A stretch of DNA of 64,000 bases, from NCBI RefSeq assembly GCF_001742745.1, contig NZ_MJAK01000005.1, forward strand, positions 62,001 to 126,000, in the 5' to 3' direction. The stretch comes from Curtobacterium sp. ER1/6. GTDB lineage: Bacteria; Actinomycetota; Actinomycetes; Actinomycetales; Microbacteriaceae. Shown here in pieces: positions 16,488 to 25,175 of this stretch. The stretch's first letter is position 1, and each line of letters starts with the position of its first letter. The position numbers and the translations under genes are program-made. Under the pieces are notes generated by a model, which made no database searches, was not told the origin of the DNA, and saw nothing but the letters and a program-made list of their open reading frames with translations.

Positions 16488-17408
16488 TCAGCCGTGGACG
16501 ACGTTGGCGAAGGGGCGACCCTCGGCCAGCGCGGCCACCTGCCGGCGCACGAGCTCGAGGGTCCGCGGCACGCTGAGGTCCGTGTTCCCGCCGACGTGCG
16601 GTGTCAGCACGGTGTTCGGCGTCGTCCACAGCGGGTGCCCGGCCGGGAGCGGCTCGGGGTCGGTGACGTCGAGCGCCGCCGACAGCCGTCCGCGCCGGAG
16701 CTCCGCCACCAGGGCATCGGTGTCGACGACCCGTCCGCGGGCGACGTTCACCACGAGGGCGCCGTCGGGCAGCGCGGCGAGCAGGTCCGCGTCGACGAGG
16801 TGTTCGGTCTCGTCGGTGAGCGGGGTGATGAGCACGAGGACGTCCGTGTCCGCCGCCAGGGTCGGCAGGTCGCCGAACGCGTGCACCTTCCGGCCGTCCT
16901 GATCACGGGCGGTCCGCGCGACCACCGTGACGTCGCAGCGCATGGCCTCGAACCGCGTGGCGATCGCGGCCCCGATCGCGCCGTACCCGACGACGGTCAC
17001 CCGACGATCGGCGAGCGACCGCGTGGTGCGGACGTCCCACACCCCGGCGGCGCGGTCGGTCTGGAACGTGTGGATCTCGCGGAGCGAGGTCAGCGCCAGA
17101 CCGACCGCGAGCTCGGCGGTCTCGTCGTCGTGGATGCCGCGGCCGTTCGCGACCTGCGCGTGCGCCGGAGCGTGCGGGAGTGCGTGCTCGTACCCGGCGC
17201 TCGGCAGCTGCAGGAGCCGCAGGTTCGGCAGGTCGTGCACGTACTCCCAGCGGTGTCGGCCCGCGAAGTAGAACGGCAGCAGCGTGATCGCCACGTCGTC
17301 CGGTCGGGCGTACGGGCCTTCGACGTCCCAGACGTCGAGCTCGACGCCGTCCGGCACGGGGCCGAGACGGTCGACGAGCTCGACGAAGGGCAGGGTGACG
17401 ATCGGCAT
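16488..17408 (-). CDS. D-isomer-specific 2-hydroxyacid dehydrogenase
   Basis: 306 residues, ATG at 17408 with AGGAAGG about 12 bases upstream. NAD-dependent oxidoreductase of the GyaR/PGDH type. Landmarks: VTVVGYGAIGAAIATRFEAM for NAD binding, LVVNVARGRVVD with the catalytic Arg, DVTDPEPLP with the Glu, and LTPHVGGNT with the His, so the Arg-Glu-His triad is complete. The substrate cannot be told from sequence; glyoxylate, hydroxypyruvate and phosphonate-type acids are used by relatives. It lies 47 bases downstream of purL on the same strand and could be read through from it. Confidence 0.92.
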   Translation of the reverse strand: MPIVTLPFVELVDRLGPVPDGVELDVWDVEGPYARPDDVAITLLPFYFAGRHRWEYVHDLPNLRLLQLPSAGYEHALPHAPAHAQVANGRGIHDDETAELAVGLALTSLREIHTFQTDRAAGVWDVRTTRSLADRRVTVVGYGAIGAAIATRFEAMRCDVTVVARTARDQDGRKVHAFGDLPTLAADTDVLVLITPLTDETEHLVDADLLAALPDGALVVNVARGRVVDTDALVAELRRGRLSAALDVTDPEPLPAGHPLWTTPNTVLTPHVGGNTDLSVPRTLELVRRQVAALAEGRPFANVVHG

Positions 17409-17455
17409 GCGGTCGGTGCCTTCCTGCGGTGCCGGCGCTCGGGACGCGGTCGGCG

Positions 17456-19858
17456 TCAGCTGTCGGTGCGCGGCGAGAACGAGCCGTGGTCGTCGAGCGG
17501 CCCACGCCCGACGTAGCCCTCGGTGACGTCCTCGACGATGACGTCGCCGAAGCGCGCCGGGAGCGTGGCGGCGTGCGTGCCGCGCAGCTCCTCGATCGAC
17601 GCCTCGAACGCGCCCTGCACCTCGAGCGTGCCCGACGAGGCGTCGGTCACGCCGATGCGCAGCACCGGGAAGCCGCGGCCGTCGCACAGGCCCTGGAACC
17701 GCACGTCGTCCTCGCGCCGGACGGTCACGATGACGCGGCCCGTCGACTCGGAGAACAGCGCGGTCGCCGTGTCCACGCCGTCGCGCTCCTCGAGCTCGTC
17801 GAGGACCACCCGCGCGCCGATGCCGAAGCGCAGGACCGACTCGGCGAGGGACTGGCCGAGGCCGCCGTCCGCGAGGTCGTGGGCGCTCGTGAGCAGCTGC
17901 TCGCCGGACGCCGCGTGCAGCAGGTCCGCCAGGGCCTTCTCCTGCGCGAGGTCCACCGCCGGCGGACGACCACCGAGGTGCCCGTGCACGGTGCCGGCCC
18001 ACGCCGACCCGTCGAGCTCGAGGCGCGTCGTGCCGAGCAGGTACACGTTGTGGCCGTCGTCCTGCCAGCCCGAGGGCACGCGCAGCGCGACGTCGTCGAT
18101 GATCCCGAGCACGCCGACGACGGGCGTCGGGTGGATCGGGGTCGTGCCGGTCTGGTTGTAGAAGGAGACGTTGCCGCCCGTCACCGGGATGCCGAGCTCC
18201 ATGCAGCCGTCCGCGAGGCCCTCGACGGCCTCGGAGAACTGCCACATCACCTCGGGGTTCTCCGGCGAGCCGAAGTTCAGGCAGTCGGTGACCGCGGCCG
18301 GGACCGCACCGGTGACGGCGACGTTCCGGTACGCCTCGGCCAGGGCCAGCCGGGCGCCCTGCTTCGGGTCGAGCTGGCAGTAGCGACCGTTCGCATCGGT
18401 CGCGACGGTGACGCCGAGACCGGTCTCCTCGTCGACGCGGATCATGCCGCCGTCATCGGGGAAGGACAGCGCCGTGTTGCCGAGCACGTAGGTGTCGTAC
18501 TGGTTCGTCACCCAGTTCTTGGACGCGAGGTTCGGCGAGCCGAGCAGCTGCAGGAACTGCGCCTTGAGCGCCGGGCCCGTCTCCGGGCGCTCGAGCGACT
18601 CGGCGCCGTCGGCCTGCAGGGCGTCGATCCAGGTCGGGTAGGCGACCGGGCGGTCGTAGACCGGGCCGTCGACGGCGACGGTGCGCGGGTCGACGTTGAC
18701 GATCTCCTGGCCCTGCCAGTCGATGACCAGACGGCCGGTGCCGGTGACCTCGCCGAGGACGCTCGTCTCGACCTCCCACTTGCCGACGACCGCGAGGAAC
18801 GCGTCGAGCTTCTCGGGGCGGACGACCGCCATCATGCGCTCCTGGCTCTCCGACATGAGGATCTCCTCCGCCGTGAGCGTGGGGTCGCGCAGCAGGACGT
18901 CGTCGAGCGAGATGTGCATGCCGCCGTCGCCGTTGCTCGCGAGCTCGCTCGTCGCGCAGGAGATGCCCGCGGCGCCGAGGTCTTGGATGCCCTCGACCAG
19001 GTCCTCCCGGAACAGCTCGAGGCAGCACTCGATGAGGACCTTCTCGGCGAACGGGTCGCCGACCTGGACGGCCGGGCGCTTGGTCGGGCCGCCCTCGGTG
19101 AAGGTGTCGGACGCCAGGATCGACGCCCCGCCGATGCCGTCGCCACCCGTGCGGGCGCCGAAGAGCACGACCTTGTTGCCGGTGCCGGAGGCGTTGGCGA
19201 GGTGCAGGTCCTCGTGGCGCAGGACGCCGACCGCGAGGGCGTTGACCAGCGGGTTGCCCTGGTACACCGGGTCGAAGTAGGTCTCGCCGCCGATGTTCGG
19301 CAGGCCGAGGCAGTTGCCGTAGAACGAGATGCCGCCGACCACGCCGTGCACGACGCGCTGCGTGTCCTCGTGGTCGATGGCGCCGAAGCGGAGCTGGTCC
19401 ATCACGGCGACCGGGCGGGCGCCCATCGAGATGATGTCGCGGACGATCCCGCCGACACCCGTCGCGGCGCCCTGGTAGGGCTCGACGTAGGACGGGTGGT
19501 TGTGCGACTCGACCTTGAAGGTCACCGCCCAGCCGTTGCCGACGTCGACGACACCGGCGTTCTCTCCCATGCCGACCATGAGGTTCTTCGTCATCTCCGG
19601 CGTGACCTTCTTGCCGAACTGCCGGAGGTAGTTCTTGCTCGACTTGTACGAGCAGTGCTCGGACCACATCACGGAGTACATGGCGAGCTCGCCCGAGGTG
19701 GGGCGGCGACCGAGGATCTCGCGGATCTTCGCGTACTCGTCCGCCTTGAGCCCGAGCGCCTCGTACGGCTGCTCCTTGTCGGGCGTGGCGGCGGCGTCCT
19801 GGACGGTGTCGGGCTTCGGGCGAACGGAGGTCGTCACGGTGGTGTTGTTCCCTGTCAC
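17456..19858 (-). CDS. purL: phosphoribosylformylglycinamidine synthase, large subunit
   Basis: 800 residues from GTG 19858, which overlaps the purQ stop. It carries out step 4 of purine synthesis, FGAR to FGAM with ATP and ammonia from PurQ. This is the short PurL that needs PurS and PurQ. Motifs: [10 protein letters not shown] near the N-terminus, [27 protein letters not shown] (ATP/Mg site), [15 protein letters not shown] region, and the second half with [13 protein letters not shown] and [12 protein letters not shown]. Complete at both ends. It is last in the purS-purQ-purL operon. Confidence 0.97.
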   Translation of the reverse strand: MTGNNTTVTTSVRPKPDTVQDAAATPDKEQPYEALGLKADEYAKIREILGRRPTSGELAMYSVMWSEHCSYKSSKNYLRQFGKKVTPEMTKNLMVGMGENAGVVDVGNGWAVTFKVESHNHPSYVEPYQGAATGVGGIVRDIISMGARPVAVMDQLRFGAIDHEDTQRVVHGVVGGISFYGNCLGLPNIGGETYFDPVYQGNPLVNALAVGVLRHEDLHLANASGTGNKVVLFGARTGGDGIGGASILASDTFTEGGPTKRPAVQVGDPFAEKVLIECCLELFREDLVEGIQDLGAAGISCATSELASNGDGGMHISLDDVLLRDPTLTAEEILMSESQERMMAVVRPEKLDAFLAVVGKWEVETSVLGEVTGTGRLVIDWQGQEIVNVDPRTVAVDGPVYDRPVAYPTWIDALQADGAESLERPETGPALKAQFLQLLGSPNLASKNWVTNQYDTYVLGNTALSFPDDGGMIRVDEETGLGVTVATDANGRYCQLDPKQGARLALAEAYRNVAVTGAVPAAVTDCLNFGSPENPEVMWQFSEAVEGLADGCMELGIPVTGGNVSFYNQTGTTPIHPTPVVGVLGIIDDVALRVPSGWQDDGHNVYLLGTTRLELDGSAWAGTVHGHLGGRPPAVDLAQEKALADLLHAASGEQLLTSAHDLADGGLGQSLAESVLRFGIGARVVLDELEERDGVDTATALFSESTGRVIVTVRREDDVRFQGLCDGRGFPVLRIGVTDASSGTLEVQGAFEASIEELRGTHAATLPARFGDVIVEDVTEGYVGRGPLDDHGSFSPRTDS

Positions 19859-20559
19859 TTGACGAGCGTCGACTCGATCACGGAGGTGAAGAAGGTGAGG
19901 CCGTCCGTGCCGGAGGCCATGGCGGCGGGGGTGTCCGGGCCGAAGCCGGCCTCCGTCGCGTGCTCGGGGTGCGGCATGAGCCCGACGACGTTGCCGCGCT
20001 CGTTCGAGACGCCGGCGATGTCGTCGATCGACCCGTTCGGGTTCACGCCCACGTAGCGGAACACCACCTGGCCGTTGTCCTCGATGCGCTTGATCTCGTC
20101 GGCGTCGGCCACGAAGCGTCCGTCGGCGTTCTTGAGCGGGATCGTGATCTCCTGCCCGGCGCTGAACCCGGAGGTCCATGCGGTACCGGCGGTCTCGACG
20201 CGGAGCTTCTGGTCGCGACGGATGAACTGCTGGTGCGCGTTCCGGGTGTGCGCACCGGGCACCAGGCGGGCCTCGGCGAGCATCTGGAAGCCGTTGCAGA
20301 TGCCGAGCACGGGCATGCCCTTGCCGGCGGCGTCGATGACCTCGGCCATGATCGGGGCCTTGGCCGCGATCGCCCCGGCGCGGAGGTAGTCGCCGTAGGA
20401 GAACCCGCCGGGGAGCACGATCGCGTCGACGCCCTGCAGGTCGTGGTCGCCGTGCCAGAGGGCGACGGGCTCGGCGCCGGCCAGACGGACGGCGCGCTGG
20501 GCGTCGCGGTCGTCGAGCGAGCCCGGGAACGTGATGACGCCGATCCGCATCGCGGTCAC
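19855..20559 (-). CDS. purQ: phosphoribosylformylglycinamidine synthase, glutamine amidotransferase subunit
   Basis: 234 residues if read from GTG 20559, which overlaps the purS stop as GTGA; ATG 20550 ([11 protein letters not shown]) is an alternative. Class I glutaminase giving ammonia to PurL. The nucleophile Cys is in [11 protein letters not shown] and the His/Glu pair is in [27 protein letters not shown] is the usual oxyanion region. Sits between purS and purL with four-base overlaps on both sides, so the three subunits are translated in a coupled way and probably in matched amounts. Confidence 0.97.
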   Translation of the reverse strand: MTAMRIGVITFPGSLDDRDAQRAVRLAGAEPVALWHGDHDLQGVDAIVLPGGFSYGDYLRAGAIAAKAPIMAEVIDAAGKGMPVLGICNGFQMLAEARLVPGAHTRNAHQQFIRRDQKLRVETAGTAWTSGFSAGQEITIPLKNADGRFVADADEIKRIEDNGQVVFRYVGVNPNGSIDDIAGVSNERGNVVGLMPHPEHATEAGFGPDTPAAMASGTDGLTFFTSVIESTLVK

Positions 20560-20807
20560 GCGCCCTCGACCGTCACGGACACGACGTCCTCGATGACGGC
20601 GTTCGAGAAGACGTCGGCCGCGATCTCGCGGACCTCGGCCAGCTTCGCGTCGTCGACGGGGCCGTCGACGGTCACCTCGAAGCGCTTGCCGATGCGGACG
20701 TTGGTCAGGTCGGCCTTGCCGAGACGGGCGAGCGCGTTGCCCACCGCCTTGCCCTGCGGGTCGAGGATCTCGGCCTTGGGCATGACCTCGACGACGATCG
20801 TTGGCAC
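20556..20807 (-). CDS. purS: phosphoribosylformylglycinamidine synthase, PurS subunit
   Basis: 83 residues from GTG 20807 with GGAG seven bases upstream. Small structural subunit that bridges PurL and PurQ. Family features: [18 protein letters not shown] at the N-terminus, GKRFEV in the middle, and the C-terminal [16 protein letters not shown]. First gene of the purSQL operon; the promoter should lie in the 145 bases before the divergent padR gene. Confidence 0.95.
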   Translation of the reverse strand: MPTIVVEVMPKAEILDPQGKAVGNALARLGKADLTNVRIGKRFEVTVDGPVDDAKLAEVREIAADVFSNAVIEDVVSVTVEGA

Positions 20808-20906
20808 GTGTTCACTCCAGCACTTCGGGGATGGGTGGGACGCGACCAGTCTAGGTGGCGCGCGCGGCGCGCCGGGTCGGTTGTGGAGAAGTGGTCGAAG
20901 GCGTAC

Positions 20907-20920
20907 ATTCCAATTGGAAT
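20907..20920. promoter_or_regulatory. perfect 14-bp palindrome, probable PadR operator
   Basis: ATTCCAATTGGAAT is a perfect palindrome in an AT-rich island 33 bases before the padR start. PadR regulators generally bind inverted repeats in their own promoter, so autoregulation of the padR-MFS operon is the simplest reading. It is 100 bases from the divergent purS start. Confidence 0.7.
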
Positions 20921-20952
20921 AGTCGGAGCAGAAGACCGGACTGGAGGCACGG

Positions 20953-21567
20953 ATGACGTCGCTCACGCCCCTGGCGTACGCCGCGCTCGGCCTGCTGGCC
21001 GAGGCTCCGATGCACCCCTACGAGATGTTCCAGCTCATGCTGCGACGGCGTGAGGACGAGAACGTCAAGGTCCGCCCCGGCACGCTGTACCACCAGATCG
21101 GCCGCCTGGTCGACCTCGGGTACGCCGAACAGCTCGGCACCGCGCGCGAGGGCAACCGCCCCGAACGCACGACCTACGCCATCACCGACGCCGGTCGCGA
21201 CGCGCTCCTGACCGGGCTGCGGCGCATGGTCGCCGAACCCGCGGACGAGTACCCCGAGTTCCACCTCGCGGTCTCGCACGTCGACAACCTCAGCGACCAG
21301 GACGCCGTCGCGGCCCTCCGTGCCCGCACCGAGGCGATCCGCGCACGACTGGAGCAGTACGACGAAGCCGCCACGGGCCTCCAGGCCAAGGGGTTGGCGC
21401 CCCGGTACTGGCTGGACGTGTCGTACGTCCGTGCCATGCTCGCCGCGCAACTCGAGTGGCTCACCGCGACCGCGGACCGCATCGAGCGCGGGGACGTCCC
21501 CTGGGACGGCCCGGCGCTCCCCACCGACACCGAACCGACCAGCACGAGCAAGGACCCCACTCGATGA
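20953..21567 (+). CDS. PadR family transcriptional regulator
   Basis: 204 residues, ATG at 20953 with GGAGG upstream. The N-terminal winged helix is typical: AALGLLAEAPMHPYEMFQLM, then VRPGTLYHQIGRLVDLGYAE and the wing with RPERTTYAITDAGR. A long C-terminal helical part, PadR_C-like, would give the dimer. It overlaps the transporter gene by four bases, so it is very likely the repressor of that drug exporter, released by the exported compound. The perfect palindrome 33 bases upstream is the candidate operator. Confidence 0.93.
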   Translation: MTSLTPLAYAALGLLAEAPMHPYEMFQLMLRRREDENVKVRPGTLYHQIGRLVDLGYAEQLGTAREGNRPERTTYAITDAGRDALLTGLRRMVAEPADEYPEFHLAVSHVDNLSDQDAVAALRARTEAIRARLEQYDEAATGLQAKGLAPRYWLDVSYVRAMLAAQLEWLTATADRIERGDVPWDGPALPTDTEPTSTSKDPTR

Positions 21568-23222
21568 CCACCGCACCGTCCGCCGACCTGCAACACGGGA
21601 AGAAGCCGTGGCCCGCGCTCTGGGCGCTCGTCGTCGGCTTCTTCATGATCCTCGTCGACTCGACCATCGTGTCGGTCGCCACCCCGACGATCGCCCAGGC
21701 GCTCGACGCCGACATCAACGCCGTCATCTGGGTGACGAGCGCCTACCTGCTGGCGTACGCCGTGCCGCTGCTCATCACTGGCCGTCTCGGTGACCGCTTC
21801 GGCCCGAAGGTGCTGTACCAGGCCGGACTCGTCGTCTTCACGCTCGCGAGCCTGTGGTGCGGCCTCGCCGGCTCGATCGAGGTGCTCATCGTCGCCCGTG
21901 TCGTGCAGGGCCTCGGTGCCGCCATGATGACGCCGCAGACCATGGCGGTCATCACCCGGATCTTCCCGCCGCAGAACCGCGGTGCGGCGATGGGCCTCTG
22001 GGGCGCCGTCGCCGGTGTCGCCTCGCTCGTCGGCCCGATCGTCGGCGGCCTGCTCGTCGACGGGTTCGGCTGGGAGTGGATCTTCTTCGTGAACGTCCCC
22101 GTCGGCATCGTCGCGTTCGTGCTCGCGCAGCGCTTCGTGCCGCAGTTCGAACGCAACGGGCACCGCTTCGACTACCTCGGCATCGTGCTCTCGGCCGTCG
22201 GCATGTTCCTGCTCGTGTTCGGCATCCAGGAGGGCGAGACCTACGACTGGGGCACGATCACCGGCCCGATCTCGGTCTGGTCGCTCATCGTGACCGGCAT
22301 CGTCGTGCTCGCCGCGTTCGTCGTCTGGCAGGGCGTGCAGAAGGGCGAGCCGCTGCTGCCGCTCGGGCTGTTCAAGGACCGCAACTTCACGCTCGCGAAC
22401 ATCGCCATCACCGCCGTCGGCGTCGCGATCTCTTCGTTCGCGCTGCCGATCATGCTCTGGGCGCAGGACGTGCTGCGCTTCAGCCCGACCCAGGCCGCCC
22501 TGCTGCTCGTGCCGCAGGCCGTCATCTCCGCGGGACTCGCGCCGTACGTCGGCAAGAACCTGAACAAGTGGAACCCGCGGTGGGTCGGCTCGTTCGGCCT
22601 CGCGTGCTTCTCGGGTGCGCTGTTCTGGTTCGGGTCCCTGCTCTGGTCGGGCGCCGACTGGGGTTGGACGCTCCTGCCGAGTGCGCTCCTCGGGCTCGCG
22701 AACGCCTGCATGTGGGGACCGCTCTCGGTCTCCGCGACGCGCAACCTGCCGCCGGCGCTCGCCGGTGCCGGTTCGGGCGTCTACAACACCACGCGGCAGA
22801 TCGGCGCCGTGCTCGGTTCGGCCGGCATCGCCGCGCTGATCGAGGCCCGGATCACCGCGAACTTCCCGTCCGGGGCGGAGTCGACCTCCGGCGGCGGCGC
22901 GGAGCAGCAGGTCGGGGCGCTGCCCGCGTTCCTGCAGCAGCCGTTCGCCACGGCCATGGGGCAGTCGCTCGTGCTGCCGGCCGTCGTGCTCGTCGCGGCG
23001 ATCGTGGCGGCGCTGTTCCTGGCGAAGCCGAAGCAGACCGCGGCGTGGGGCTCGGGTGCCCCGGCGGCGACGCAGCCCGGTGCCGCATCGCCCGCGGCCG
23101 ACGGCGACCAGCACGCCGCGGCGGGTCGGCCGGCCGGTGCGCACGCTGCCGGTGCCGCGCCCGCGACCGCGGAGGACGAGCTCGCGGCGGTCGACCACCA
23201 CGGCCGGCACGCGGACGCCTAG
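21564..23222 (+). CDS. DHA2-family MFS multidrug efflux transporter
   Basis: 552 residues, ATG at 21564 overlapping the padR stop. About 14 membrane helices. Family marks: FFMILVDSTIVSVATPTI in helix 1 (motif D1), GRLGDRFGPKVLY (motif A), LIVARVVQGLGAAMMTP and GLWGAVAGVASLVGPIVGGLL (motif C, the antiporter motif). The last about 65 residues are Ala/Gly/His-rich and disordered. It should export hydrophobic or cationic drugs driven by protons. Under probable control of the co-transcribed PadR. Confidence 0.94.
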   Translation: MTTAPSADLQHGKKPWPALWALVVGFFMILVDSTIVSVATPTIAQALDADINAVIWVTSAYLLAYAVPLLITGRLGDRFGPKVLYQAGLVVFTLASLWCGLAGSIEVLIVARVVQGLGAAMMTPQTMAVITRIFPPQNRGAAMGLWGAVAGVASLVGPIVGGLLVDGFGWEWIFFVNVPVGIVAFVLAQRFVPQFERNGHRFDYLGIVLSAVGMFLLVFGIQEGETYDWGTITGPISVWSLIVTGIVVLAAFVVWQGVQKGEPLLPLGLFKDRNFTLANIAITAVGVAISSFALPIMLWAQDVLRFSPTQAALLLVPQAVISAGLAPYVGKNLNKWNPRWVGSFGLACFSGALFWFGSLLWSGADWGWTLLPSALLGLANACMWGPLSVSATRNLPPALAGAGSGVYNTTRQIGAVLGSAGIAALIEARITANFPSGAESTSGGGAEQQVGALPAFLQQPFATAMGQSLVLPAVVLVAAIVAALFLAKPKQTAAWGSGAPAATQPGAASPAADGDQHAAAGRPAGAHAAGAAPATAEDELAAVDHHGRHADA

Positions 23223-23242
23223 TCCGGCCGGGTCTCCCGGCA

Positions 23243-23281
23243 CACGGGCCCCGGGCCGCTCGGACGAGCGACCCGGGGCTC
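23243..23281 (+). terminator. terminator after the MFS gene
   Basis: GGGCCCCGGGCCGCTCG folds on CGAGCGACCCGGGGCTC with small mismatches, 20 bases after the stop codon. Confidence 0.65.
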
Positions 23282-23306
23282 CGTCGTCCCGGCCGCCGGC
23301 CCGCAC

Positions 23307-23354
23307 GGCCCGCGGCGTGGTCGTCGTCCCGGCGGCCCGCGGCGTGGTCGTCGT
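23307..23354. repeat. 21-bp direct repeat, two copies
   Basis: GGCCCGCGGCGTGGTCGTCGT occurs at 23307-23327 and again at 23334-23354, with six bases between. It is part of a gene-free stretch (23223-23550) between the ends of the MFS and CtaG-like genes. The rest of the stretch holds the terminator, the repeats at 23368-23454 and CACGCCG-type low-complexity sequence; no gene is evident. Confidence 0.75.
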
Positions 23355-23367
23355 TCACGACATCGCG

Positions 23368-23454
23368 CGTGTCGATCGACGCGTGCCGTGTCGTTCGATG
23401 CGCACGCAACCGGTGCGTGGGCATCGTGCGACGTTGCACGTGTCGATCGACGCG
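23368..23454. repeat. 16-bp repeat pair flanking an inverted repeat
   Basis: CGTGTCGATCGACGCG is at 23368-23383 and 23439-23454. Between them 23396-23426 forms a hairpin of 13 base pairs with one mismatch (CGATGCGCACGCA against TGCGTGGGCATCG) and a 5-base loop. Each 16-mer also contains the palindrome GTCGATCGAC. The nested arrangement could be a binding region or structured RNA; its function is unknown. Confidence 0.6.
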
Positions 23455-23550
23455 CGCGTCGTCGCAGAACGCGCGCGACCCGCACGCCGCACGCCGGCAC
23501 GCCGCACGCCGGCCCGCCGCACGCCGCCGGCAGGCACGCCGCGGCCCGCG

Positions 23551-24411
23551 CTACCCCCGCCGCTGCAGGTGTGCCCGGGTGAGCTCGGCCATCTCCTCGT
23601 CGGACAGGGCGTCGACGGAGCGGGCCTCGCGGCGGTCGGTCCGCTGCCACCGGACGAAGAGCATGACGAGCACGGGCACGTCGGCGACCTCGGCGATGAA
23701 CCACAGCAGGTCACCCGCCAGGTGCTGGTCGCGCAGCGGTGACGGGAACCACGGCTGCCCCACGGCCTGCACGAGCGACCCGTCGAGCACGTGGTTCGAC
23801 ACCCGCAGCACGATGCCGGGCACCGCGTCGAGCAGCAGCTCCACGAAGGCGAGCAGGAACTCGATCGTCACGAACGTCGAGCTCCGCAGGACACCGGGTT
23901 CGGACAGCGGCGCGAGCAGCGTGAACCCGAGCACCGGCACGAGCACCGTGATCGCCGTCGCACACGCGCCCGACTGCCGGATCGCGGCGGACAGCGGGGT
24001 GAGCAGCACCGCGAAGAGCACCAGGCCGACGACGGGGGCGACGATCGCGTTCCCGAGCACCCGCACGGGCCGTGAGCCCATCACCCGGTCGGCGGCCGTG
24101 GACCAGCGTGCGGGTCCGCCGATGCGCAGGAGCGACACCGGGGCGGCGAGGGCGGCGAACGTCGGCACGGCGAAGAAGAGCAGTGCGAGCCGGAGCGTGA
24201 AGGCCCACCGGAGCTCCTGGTCGTACCGGCCGACGATGCCGAACTGCAGCACGGCGAACAGCGCGAGCGCGGCGACGAACGAGGTCGTCCGCCAGGCCGA
24301 CCACCGCGCCCGGCGTCGCCGTGCTCCCACCAGCCACCACGCGTAGGCCACGGCGGCGATTACGAGCAGTACCGCGGCCAGGGGGTCGAGGTGCCAGGTG
24401 CTCCAGAACAC
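23551..24411 (-). CDS. cytochrome c oxidase assembly protein, CtaG/caa3 type
   Basis: 286 residues from GTG 24411. Nine or so hydrophobic helices. It begins WSTWHLDPLAAVLLVIAAVAYAWW, and further on has the SLLRIGGPARW, LSEPGVLRSS and QPWFPSPLRDQHLAGDLLWFIAE segments of the caa3_CtaG family. Members help deliver copper to cytochrome oxidase or copper-handling oxidases. The protein ends with a short charged tail. It is divergent from the fur-like gene with a 248-base gap that holds the fur promoter and GC-rich inverted repeats. Confidence 0.85.
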   Translation of the reverse strand: MFWSTWHLDPLAAVLLVIAAVAYAWWLVGARRRRARWSAWRTTSFVAALALFAVLQFGIVGRYDQELRWAFTLRLALLFFAVPTFAALAAPVSLLRIGGPARWSTAADRVMGSRPVRVLGNAIVAPVVGLVLFAVLLTPLSAAIRQSGACATAITVLVPVLGFTLLAPLSEPGVLRSSTFVTIEFLLAFVELLLDAVPGIVLRVSNHVLDGSLVQAVGQPWFPSPLRDQHLAGDLLWFIAEVADVPVLVMLFVRWQRTDRREARSVDALSDEEMAELTRAHLQRRG

Positions 24412-24594
24412 GTCGGGTTCGGGCGTGGGGTGCCTCCTGGTGACGCGGCGGGACGGGCGTCGTCATCCTCCGCCCGGAGGCCCTCGGGAGCCTCCCGCGC
24501 CGGGGGCGTACCGGTGAGGATCGGCACAGGTGCTCGGCGGGCGGGTGCTCCGACACGCGCGCGTCGCGCACGTTCGGACGACGACCGTGTACGG

Positions 24595-24632
24595 TTGACG
24601 TTGTCTTGATCGATGCAAGAAAATCGATGCAA
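24595..24632 (+). promoter_or_regulatory. fur promoter with repeated ATCGATGCAAG operator
   Basis: TTGACG at 24595-24600 is a good -35 and the region around 24618-24624 (GAAAAT) a possible -10. Overlapping the spacer and -10 are two direct copies of ATCGATGCAAG separated by AAA. CTTGATCGATGCAAG is also nearly palindromic. This is the expected place for Fur/PerR autoregulation. Confidence 0.6.
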
Positions 24633-24659
24633 GCGAACCGATGCGGGAGAGGGGACGCG

Positions 24660-25103
24660 ATGGACGTCGACGCGGATCTGCTGCGGGCCTCGGGCCTGCG
24701 GGTCACGGCACCGCGCCTCGCGGTGCTGCGCGCATCGTCCGCGATGCCGCACGCCACCGCGGACGACATCCTCGGCGCGGTCGCGGCCGAGCTCCCCACG
24801 ACGAGCCACCAGGCGGTGTACGGGGTGCTCGGCGCCCTGACCGGTGTCGGGCTCGTCCGCCGCATCGAGCCCGCCGGCAGCCCGGCGCGGTACGAGCGAC
24901 GCACCGGCGACAACCACCATCACGTCGTCTGCACGATGTGCGGCGCGATCGAGGACGTCGACTGCGCGGTCGGTCACGCACCCTGCCTGACGCCCTCGGA
25001 GACCCACGGCTTCGCCGTGACGACTGCCGAGGTGACCTACTGGGGCATCTGCGAGCGCTGCGCCGCCGCCGAGCGCGACGACGCCGCGGCCGTCCCCGCC
25101 TGA
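24660..25103 (+). CDS. Fur family regulator (PerR/FurA type)
   Basis: 147 residues, ATG at 24660 with GAGAGGGG upstream; an in-frame ATG at 24606 lies inside the operator and is unlikely. The winged helix has RVTAPRLAVLRASSAMPHATADDIL and SHQAVYGVLGALTGVGLVRRIE. The metal core is NHHHVVCTMCGAIEDVDC and the C-terminal ICERCA supplies a second Cys pair, so both zinc/iron sites appear intact. It lies 72 bases before a catalase gene, the usual FurA/PerR-kat arrangement, so it probably represses itself and the catalase until peroxide oxidises it. Confidence 0.92.
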   Translation: MDVDADLLRASGLRVTAPRLAVLRASSAMPHATADDILGAVAAELPTTSHQAVYGVLGALTGVGLVRRIEPAGSPARYERRTGDNHHHVVCTMCGAIEDVDCAVGHAPCLTPSETHGFAVTTAEVTYWGICERCAAAERDDAAAVPA

Positions 25104-25132
25104 AGCAACCCTGGCCCCGCCTGGAGCAACCC
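25094..25132 (+). repeat. 18-bp imperfect direct repeat between fur and the catalase gene
   Basis: CCCCGCCTGAAGCAACCC (25094-25111) and CCCCGCCTGGAGCAACCC (25115-25132) differ by one base and are 21 bases apart. The first copy includes the fur stop codon, so it looks like a small local duplication. Confidence 0.7.
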
Positions 25133-25175
25133 GAGCATCCCTGACCGAACCAACCGTTCCACCTGAGGAGGAACC

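Noticed and set aside
24606..24659. Earlier ATG for the fur gene
   Set aside because: It falls inside the repeated operator and lacks a ribosome binding site, unlike ATG 24660.
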